Shown: positions 57,901 through 64,000 of the stretch, in pieces
Layout of the letters: the number at the start of each line of letters is the position of its first letter
How positions within the stretch are numbered: position 1 is the first letter of the stretch
Assembly: GCA_028583415.1 (NCBI GenBank)
Contig: CM053269.1
Location: 72,453,412 to 72,517,411, forward strand
Origin: Protea cynaroides
Lineage: Eukaryota > Streptophyta > Magnoliopsida > Proteales > Proteaceae
Length of the DNA stretch: 64,000 bases
Direction: 5' to 3'
The notes under the pieces: model-generated
Database searches by the model: none
What the model was told of the DNA's origin: nothing
The model's input: only the letters and a program-made list of their open reading frames with translations
Made by a program: the position numbers and the translations under genes

Positions 57901-59702
57901 TTCTAGAGCAAATAAGCTCACCTTTCGTACTACTTGGCTTAATGAGGCACAGGTCCATGACTAGTTATCTGTTCTGGGTGGTTAGGCTCTACCCAAGTAT
58001 AACCTTACAGTTCTTACATAACAACCTATCAGACCTTTTAGTTAGAAAGAAATCTATCTGGCTACTATGATCCCACTTTTGAAGGTAACTGAATGTTCCT
58101 CTCTCTTCTCAAAGTATGTGTTACAATGGGTAAGTGATAAGCTACAGAAAATCTAAAGCTAAAGTCCCCTCTTCATTCCTCCCACCAAAGCACATCCACC
58201 ATGAACGCCTTCATAGACTCTACGATCTCTCCTCACATTTCCATTCAGATCACCCCTATAATAATCGTTTATCCTTGTCTAAAACCTTGCATTAATTCAT
58301 CCATGTGTTCCCAAAATTGTAGCTTATTACTTTCATCCAACACTACTTGGGTGCGCAGGTGCTAGTTATATTGACAACCTCTTTCTTTAACACAAGCTTG
58401 ATGGATATAGTCCTATCACTAATTCTTTTAACATCTACCACATGATTCTTCAAATCCTTATCCATTACTATGCGTACTCCACTTCTATTGTTTTATTACT
58501 TTTATCCCTTGTATACCAAAGTTTGAAGTCACAACTCCTTAGCTTTTTTTTACCTTTTCATCTAGTCTCTTGAATACAAGCTATGTTAACCCTTCTTCTC
58601 CTCATAACACCTATCTTCTAGACTCTTACCAGTTAAAGATCCTATGCTTATGGACTAGTTTCTTTATCCGCACTCGTCCACGGTGCGAGAACCCTTACTT
58701 ACTTGTCACTGCATCTGGGTACCGATGCGGCTGACCTTGCGGTTAATAAGGGGTTTTGTATGTTAATTTTCCCTGCCCGTTCTGGGGTTGGCTTGCTGCT
58801 GTTGTCGTCTAGCACTGTTTTTGTCCACCTTTTTTTCAATACAATTCAGTTACTTATAAAAAAAAAAAGGCTGAGTTTTTCTGGTGGGCACACAATATCT
58901 GCCACGTGGCACGCTGGATGAGAAATTTTGTGAAGATGTAGTCCCTAACATCCTGTCCTCACATGTGAAGTTTCAACCTCGAAGGAATTTGTCAAGTGGA
59001 AAAATAAGGCATTAAGAAATTTAGGACTTAAGAGAGGTGTATGGACACATGCTAGGGAATATGATTGAATTTGAGGCTTAAATTTGACACCTGGACAATC
59101 CTGATCTTTTCTTAAAAATCCAAGAGTTGGAATTGCCAAATGACCCTTGGACAGATGTGCATACCAGAAATCCTTTCACCCTAATTTACTTGTTGATTAG
59201 TTGTGTGACATTGCACATTTGGACTTTTCTTGGTCATTACTCAACTGTTGCTACACTAGGTATCAAGGACGGCCACTGATAAGTTAGTTATTGTAGGGAA
59301 CAGAAGCAAAGGAAATCAAAACAAGATGGAAACTGTAAGAAAGATAGAAATCTACTTGATACCAATGTTCAGAATCGTAAAAAGGTCCTTGATGAAGAAA
59401 GCAGTTTGGTATGTCTGATAAATCACTTTCATTTTTAGTTCCTTTTAAATTTTACTATTTTTGTACCATAGTTATTGGAAAATCCTGTATTTTATCAGAT
59501 TGCTATGCGTTGCTAATTTATATTTCTACGTTGTTTTGTTTTATAGGGGGTTCAAGTAAGAGGAAAATATAATCGTATGGTAGAGTTGAGGAGGGAAGAA
59601 GACTCTCGTCAAGAAAGGATTTTAAAAGAGACTGATGCCTTAGCTGCTGATGAGTTAGAACTCACAAACATGCCTACACTTGATGATCGTAAAGATAAAA
59701 TT
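42936..59702 (+). CDS. SMC5: SMC5, structural maintenance of chromosomes 5 (5' third)
   Basis: ATPase of the SMC5/6 complex, which acts in the nucleus on sister-chromatid recombination and DNA-damage repair. Nine exons join in frame: 42,936-42,973; 43,233-43,410; 43,498-43,651; 45,735-45,808; 47,413-47,559; 47,742-47,846; 47,920-48,065; 59,297-59,408; 59,547-59,702. This gives 370 codons without a stop. The N-terminus is MAEPSPKRIKLSR. Walker A GPNGAGKSS is at residues 50-58, the Q-loop FLPQDRV at 149-155, followed by the CEFAKLTPVQLLEETERAVG block typical of SMC5, then coiled coil (e.g. LNQLKALNAEQEKD, ELRREEDSRQERI). All introns are GT-AG and phases agree. Intron 7 is 11.2 kb and full of nested transposons; intron 9 exceeds 4.2 kb. 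The hinge, C-terminal coil and ABC signature are not in the window. The donor of exon 5 (GAA/GTTGTG) is inferred from frame and family alignment. Confidence 0.9.
48770..50680. mobile_element. LTR-like sequences in SMC5 intron 7
   Basis: Two promoter-like blocks (CTATATAA near 49,308; TTATAAATAAAG near 49,946) are followed by leader-like DNA. The stretch GTGAGACTCAACCGAAACTC near 50,030 resembles GTGAGACTCAGCCACAACTC near 54,463 in the solo LTR further downstream, so at least one block belongs to the same LTR clade. A (CT)n run lies at about 49,394-49,412. Ends and target duplications could not be fixed. Confidence 0.4.
51127..52639. mobile_element. Foldback-like element with long inverted arms, in the RTE LINE
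   Basis: The left arm (about 51,400-51,765) and right arm (about 51,963-52,300) are inverse copies over more than 330 bp, e.g. ACAAAAACTTGATTTTTGTTC on the left against the complement of GATCGAAAATCCAGTTTTTG on the right. The outer ends carry AATTTCGGC and CCGAAATT words. The right side has an extra direct duplication of about 110 bp (51,852-51,960 and 51,961-52,070). Excising it links the LINE codons GASGA and LRLAY. Superfamily uncertain. Confidence 0.7.
52825..54054. mobile_element. Non-autonomous hAT element, 1,230 bp
   Basis: Ends TAAGGGGATGTAACTG and CAGTTTACATCCTTA are inverted repeats of hAT type (YARNG). A perfect 8-bp duplication, TTGATAAG, flanks it (52,817-52,824, 54,055-54,062). 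Subterminal GGATTCGGAT and AAATTCGAAT words recur at both ends. The middle (53,160-53,650) is CT-rich with open frames but no transposase; it could be captured exon or UTR sequence. Confidence 0.88.
54707..55377. mobile_element. hAT-like MITE, 671 bp, with GAGATCTCG repeats
   Basis: Bounded by the perfect 8-bp direct repeat CTTGAGAA (54,699-54,706, 55,378-55,385). The ends CATAGTTCGAAATCTC and GAGATTTAAAACACTG are imperfect inverted repeats. Subterminal regions are built of CGAGATCTCG palindromes, and a 20-bp unit (GTCGAGAAATGGTCGAAAAT) is repeated about five times at 55,195-55,290. No coding capacity. Confidence 0.8.
55668..56410 (-). mobile_element. 5'-truncated L1-type LINE with zf-RVT domain
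   Basis: Minus-strand frame 55,968-56,324 encodes ASCGLCWAVKEDVNHLFFYC and PFSKRVWGKIL, the zinc-binding zf-RVT domain found after reverse transcriptase in plant L1 elements. The element ends in poly(A) (T-run at 55,667-55,675 on the plus strand). A 14-bp target duplication with one mismatch flanks it (ATGTAATCGATCCT at 55,654-55,667 and ATGTAATCAATCCT at 56,411-56,424). It is a typical 5'-truncated insertion. Confidence 0.8.
56545..56665. mobile_element. hAT-like MITE, 121 bp
   Basis: Starts CATAGTTATAAAGG and ends GCCTTGACAACTATG; 8-bp flanks ATCTACAT and GTCTACAT differ at one base. Inside are GGCGCCTTGG-type words. Removal connects LINE codons KLKLCR and STLKSKG, confirming the boundaries. 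Confidence 0.75.
58677..58869 (+). mobile_element. Probable LINE 3' end with poly(A)
   Basis: GC-richer DNA ends in CAATACAATTCAGTTACTTA plus an A11 tract, a layout typical of plant L1 3' ends. It abuts the 5' end of the RTE LINE. No target duplication was recognised and the coding part is too short to classify. Confidence 0.45.
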
Positions 59703-60834
59703 GTATGTTCTAGGTGCTTTATGTTTTGGATTCTATTTAGAATTTTAGATTATGATTTTGTTGTTCAAATTTAAGGATTATTTTGAGGCGTCATTATGGT
59801 GTTACATTTGCTACTTGTCTCTCTTTTCATACATATCAGGTCTAGGGTAACGTGAAGTTAAATGTCTGAGTGGAGTAGAAACTTTTTTTGTTTCTTATTT
59901 CTGCAGATCAATTGACCTATTTAATATTGAAAGTCTTATTTATGCATCATCATTTGTTTTTTTTTCTGTTTCTCCTGAACAAATCTTTGATCTTGTGGAA
60001 ACTGCAAAAATCATGATTCTATTTTTCGTCATCTCTTTTTTCTTGATGCTGGTGACATTGCAGTTGCTGTGGTCCAGTTTTTTGTGTTATTCTTTGTCTA
60101 TTTAAAACTGGTTTAGGAAGCATGTGAGGTTGCATCTTGAGACAAATTACAAGGAGAATGCCTTGAGACTCGAGGGTCACACATCTTGTGTCAGGCACAT
60201 TCCCTTTTCATGAGATATTGGCCACATACCTGATCCTTCCGAAATATGTTCTTGCCACTGCATTGAGATTTAAAGATTGGATTTTGAAATGCTCAGTTTT
60301 AATTTGTTTAAATTGACTTTTTGGCTGCTATATATTTTCTTGAAAATTACTTATTTTCATATTTGTCCTGTTTTTCCTTCTTAATTTTATTTTTCTTGCT
60401 TATGTGAACATTTGGACATTTCATGAATTTTTTTGTGTTCATTAAAAATCCATACATGTGAGGCTTATGCTTTATGCTTCAAGTCTTATGCCTTGCATTT
60501 TAGGGTGTGGAATCCTCATGAAATGACTAAACCATTGAGCTTGTTTTTTTATATTGTCATGTGTAAGGGCTGCAGCATGTTGTTTGGAAGAAAACGTACC
60601 TTAGGTTTGGTATGAAGTTTGAAAACTCAGATGTAAATGTACCAATAATTAAAGGAAAGGTGTCAACTGTTATTAACCTAATGGCTGATATCTAATTGGA
60701 AAGCACATTACATTAGCATATATCAGCTGCACATTGCATTTGCATATCTCAGTTTCTTAGGCCTTTTTCCGCAGTAATTAGGTGGTGAATCTTACCGTAG
60801 ATCCCATGCAAGTGACGTGGAACCTAGAGTCATA

Positions 60835-61032
60835 TGTTGAAAGCACTCTTTATTCTTTAGGAACTGAATGCTTGGATGGTCTTTAGGGACCATCCAGCCT
60901 TTATTAATAATAAGAAAGGGGAACTACAAAAAGACTAAACTACCCACCCATGGGCCATGACTGACTCTATTAATAGAGAATCGGTTACATGGGATGGACC
61001 ATTATGCCCTTGTGGGCTACATATTCTCAACA
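60835..61032. mobile_element. Solo LTR, 198 bp
   Basis: Starts TGTTGAAAGCACTC and ends TACATATTCTCAACA (TGTTGA/TCAACA ends), with the perfect 5-bp duplication TCATA on both sides (60,830-60,834, 61,033-61,037). It contains a hairpin GGATGGTC/GACCATCC at 60,874-60,897. The small size suggests a TRIM or short-LTR copia. It lies in SMC5 intron 9. Confidence 0.88.
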
Positions 61033-61245
61033 TCATAATTCATTAGGTAGGCCTTGGTGTTATGAATGTCAGCATTTACCATTTGTTTAGCATTTCACTT
61101 GCCCATTTAAATAGGTAAACCCTAGTGTAATAATTTTAATGGTTTTTCTTAGAATCTCTGGAATTCAGTGAGGTACTTGTCAAAATTGTCATAAGCTCGT
61201 AGCATTCTTACATGTTTAATTGTGTCATTGTGGTATTTGAATCAC

Positions 61246-63690
61246 CATGGCTGTTACATGGTTCTCCTGCTGTTCATCCTGGATTGGAACTAGTATTTGC
61301 GGCTCAGGCTCTCTTGAACTAGAACTGGTGGTACTTGTGGCTGTTGTTCCCCCTGAGCTGGAATCGGCTGTTGCTGCTCCTTCTGAGTTGGAATCGGCTG
61401 GGTGTCTTCAGGTTGAGTTGAAACAGGAAGAAACCCGAGAATCGACATATCATTAGTATTCACAGACTCCCCCTGAAGAGGTGGCGGTGAGTAGCATGGA
61501 AGAGTCTCGTGGAAGGGAATGTCCATAGTCACCAAGGTACGACGCGTGGGAGGATGGGAGCACTTATAGCCTTTCTGAGTAGCTGAGTATCTCAAAAATA
61601 TACTTTGGAGGCCACAGGTACCTAGCTTGCCAGGAGACCGATGATTGTGAGCATAACACACAACTAAAGATCTTGGGAGGAACCACGAAGGAGCTAGAAC
61701 CCATTAAGACATCCATCGGGGAACGAGACACCAAAGTGCGAGTGGGCATATGTTTGATGAGTTATGCAGCGGTGTAAACAACATCACTCCAATACTGAGA
61801 CGGAACATGGCTAACAAACATGAGAGTGCGGCCATCTCCAAGAGGTGGCGATTATTGCTTTCGGCCACCCATTCTGGGTCGGGGTGTCAACATAGCTAGT
61901 CTGATGGAGGATCCCAGAGTCCACAAAATAGTTTTGAAACTGTCCCTCAAGGTACTCATGACCATTGTTGCTTTGTAAAATCTTGAGGGTGATATTAAAC
62001 TGAGTGCAATCCATGTTATGGAAGAGTTGAAAAGAGCGGAACACCTTACCTTTATGTTTGCATCATATACACCCATGTCATGCGAGAGTAGTAGTCAATG
62101 AGCGTAAGAACCAATGGCGACCAGAAATAGAGGCATGACGAGCAGGACCTCATACATCAGATGAACAAAATGGAAAAGAGAGTTAAATCTCTTATTTAAT
62201 GGTAAATAACTAGAATGAGTTTGTTTGACCAAAATACAAGCCTCAAAAGAACTCATCCTTATAACATTGTTTAACTAAATGAGGAAAAACATGAGATATA
62301 GTCCCAAGGCGAGGGTGTTTTAAACAACAATGCCACTGATGGAGATTTGAGGAAGCCGAGTGTAGCTGATGAACCGGTGGAGGTTATGCCGGTGGAGGAG
62401 AACCATTATCGAACAAATAGAGACCACCATGCACATTACCACATCCAATCGTCTTCCCTGTCATTAGATCTTGAAAAACACAATGGGTTGGAAAAAAGAT
62501 GACTTTACAATTTAAATCCCTAGTAAGGCTACTAATGGGAAGTAAATTTGTAGTAAAATAGGGATGCTTAGAATAGAATATAATGTAAGAGAAGGGGAAT
62601 AGCAAATAAAACTCTTTCTAGAGACAAATGAGAAAGTTTCATCAGCCACTCAGACTTTGTCTTTCATGGAGGACGGAAAGTACTGATGAAATAGGTTGGA
62701 GGATCCAGTCATGTGATTAGTGGCATTGGAGACAATGATCCAGGGGCTAGAGATTGCTAATGCACAACAATCACCGAAAGGAAAACCTGAATAGGAAAAT
62801 TGGAACTTGAAGGAGCAGAGTGGCGGAAGCAGACGTAGTGGAAGAAGCTTGGAGAAGTCGACATAAAGTATGTAGTTCATCTGGAGAGAGACTAGCGTCA
62901 AAATCGGTAGTAGGGTCAACTTTTCAGTGTGGTTGGCCTTGTTCTTGGAGCGACCACAGCCACGCTTTGGTTCAAAGTCAACCGGTTTCCCATGAAGTTT
63001 CCAACATGTAGCCTTTGTGTGTGAAGATTTGCCACAATGGTCACACTTAATTACCTCTTTGGGGCGTTCCTTGGAACGTAGAGGTCCATTAGTAGCAGGG
63101 ATGGAACGGGAGACACGCTGTAAAGCTGAACGATCAGTAGTAGGAGACTGAAACATGGCAGATTGGCAGCTCTCTTCAGAATCTACCAAAGCATAGGATT
63201 GCTCCATAGTGGGAAAGAGGATCTGCTAATAACCTAAACACGAATCTGATCCTATTCAATGTTTGCCAGCCAAAAAATATGGATCGGAATCTTATCAATA
63301 TGTTTCTTGTAAGAGGCAACATCGGTGGCACTGGTAGGTTGGTAATCGGCATAGTGGCTCAGTTATTGCCATAGGCTTCGAAGTTCAGCATAGTACTGAG
63401 AAACATACAGCTCCTTCTTAGGGGTCATATGATTTTTTTTTTTGTAATTCATACACTTGAGCATCATTTTCTAATTGTCTATAGTTGGCAGCCATCCAAA
63501 TCTGAGTTGCAGAGTCCAACAAAAGATATCCTTAAGCAATATGTGGTAGCAAAGAGTTTAGGATAACATAAGTAAGTAATGATTAGAGATCCATCGATCC
63601 TAAGTAGTACCAGCAGTAGAGGGCTTCTCAGTCGTACCAGTGAGATGTCTTCTGAAGTTGTGATCGGCAATGGTCAGATATGTTAATCGC
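61246..63690 (-). mobile_element. Truncated copia retrotransposon: gag to integrase only
   Basis: On the minus strand the order is gag N-terminal pieces (63,480-63,670), the zinc knuckle CDHCGKSSHTKATCWKLHGKP (about 63,000, CX2CX4HX4C), protease-like WIIVSNATNHMTG (about 62,720), integrase remnants (61,811-62,076) and the integrase C-terminal segment LRYSATQKGYKCSHPPTRR with MDIPFHE (61,500-61,600). Reverse transcriptase, RNase H and LTRs are absent. The left break is at about 61,246. Frameshifts and stops throughout. It lies in SMC5 intron 9. Confidence 0.85.
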
Positions 63691-63699
63691 GATCAAATT

Positions 63700-64000
63700 A
63701 GGTAAGGGAAAATTTCACCCACCTCCCCTGTAGTTTTGCCTTAATCACATGTGCCCACTATTTTTCGGGATAATTACACTAACTTCCCCTACTTTTTGAA
63801 ATAAGGTTTACACAAACCTTGTTTGTTATGACAGGTCTGTTAACTGATGATGTGGCCTTGTCTACAATTTCTTAATGTCAAAGCTACCCTTCTACTTGTG
63901 TTAAGTTACTATTTTACCCTTACACAAACTCATTACTTATCGTTTACAATATACCCTACTTCATGGAACAAATTCGAACTAAGAAATTGAAAGGAAGAAA
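63700..64000. repeat. Repeat arm with ATTACACTAACTTCCCCT motif, cut by window end
   Basis: Words such as GGATAATTACACTAACTTCC and TTACACAAACCTTG recall the GGGTTAATTACACAGACACC family of arms at 15-20 kb, but similarity is limited to the pattern of a TAATTACAC end plus C-rich words. It may be another MITE family. The sequence stops before a second arm could be seen. Confidence 0.35.

Larger units (their letters stand above)
50690..58670 (-). mobile_element. RTE-type LINE, antisense in SMC5 intron 7, broken by insertions
   Basis: Read on the minus strand from 58,670 downward: endonuclease remnants (RRRRVNIACIQETR, about 58,570), a linker with EAKKLMGKIKATKYRDLY (57,540-57,600), reverse transcriptase pieces (FPITIGLH near 56,850, NDIVLVDET near 56,700), STLKSKGFEISRTKMEYM (about 56,500), then GYIKDDI and IRCMKWRGASGA (52,650-52,720), and finally a 141-codon frame (50,698-51,123) with MMYGYKCWAVKKHHADKLSV and EMRMLRWMCSKTKKD. 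The pieces are consecutive parts of one plant RTE-like element of about 2.7 kb, separated by insertions at 56,545-56,665, 52,808-56,475 and about 51,127-52,639. Many stops; non-functional. Confidence 0.8.

Noticed and set aside
58703..58921. 72-codon frame near the start of the RTE LINE
   Set aside because: It runs through a poly(A) tail (A11 at 58,859-58,869) of a LINE-like 3' end, so it is not a gene.
61247..61456. 69-codon plus-strand frame rich in Glu, Leu and Val
   Set aside because: It is the antisense shadow of the Gln/Pro-rich integrase tail of the truncated copia element on the minus strand.
1..64000. tRNA, rRNA or riboswitch genes
   Set aside because: No cloverleaf-like tRNA core or rRNA stretch was recognised by eye; a covariance-model scan was not possible, so this is a soft negative.

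Overview
The window is nuclear DNA of a flowering plant. It is AT-rich, has GT-AG introns, TATA and CT-rich promoter signals and a dense load of plant transposable elements (copia, chromovirus, L1 and RTE LINEs, hAT, CACTA, Mutator-like). The species cannot be fixed from this sequence. No bacterial operon, rRNA, tRNA or CRISPR array was seen.

Only two protein genes look alive. At 5,591-7,096 (+) an intronless gene encodes a chloroplast-type phospholipase A1 of the DAD1-like / PLA1-Igamma group, with an intact catalytic triad. From 42,936 (+) starts SMC5, the ATPase of the SMC5/6 DNA-repair complex. Nine exons (370 codons, one third of the protein) can be joined in frame up to 59,702, and the rest lies beyond the window. 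A consensus E2F site sits about 90 bp upstream of its ATG.

The rest is mainly a layered record of insertions. At 10-22 kb: a small MITE, a 2.17-kb chromovirus LTR, a Pack-MULE-like element carrying LRR-kinase and quinone-reductase (FQR1/WrbA) fragments, two 501-bp MITEs in opposite orientation, a copia LTR fragment and an 800-bp solo LTR. At 23.5-33.3 kb: an NPF (NRT1/PTR) transporter pseudogene split by a complete 6.6-kb copia element. Its two 432-bp LTRs differ at one base although its polymerase is dead. At 33.9-42.2 kb: a CACTA element, a hAT transposase pseudogene split by a 1,172-bp solo LTR, a 210-bp exact duplication around an organelle-like segment, and a 1.9-kb Mutator-like element carrying the first exon of CLASP.

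SMC5 intron 7 is 11.2 kb and holds a nested stack: an antisense RTE LINE, opened by a foldback element, a small hAT MITE and a solo LTR, the solo LTR itself opened by a 1.23-kb hAT, a 671-bp hAT MITE and a truncated L1. Target-site duplications or LINE reading-frame continuity support most levels. Intron 9 (at least 4.3 kb) contains a 198-bp solo LTR and a truncated copia gag-integrase segment.

No clearly new biochemical system was found. The most unusual things are the young but catalytically dead copia element, the two gene-fragment-carrying Mutator-like elements, and the deeply nested intron of an essential-type repair gene.
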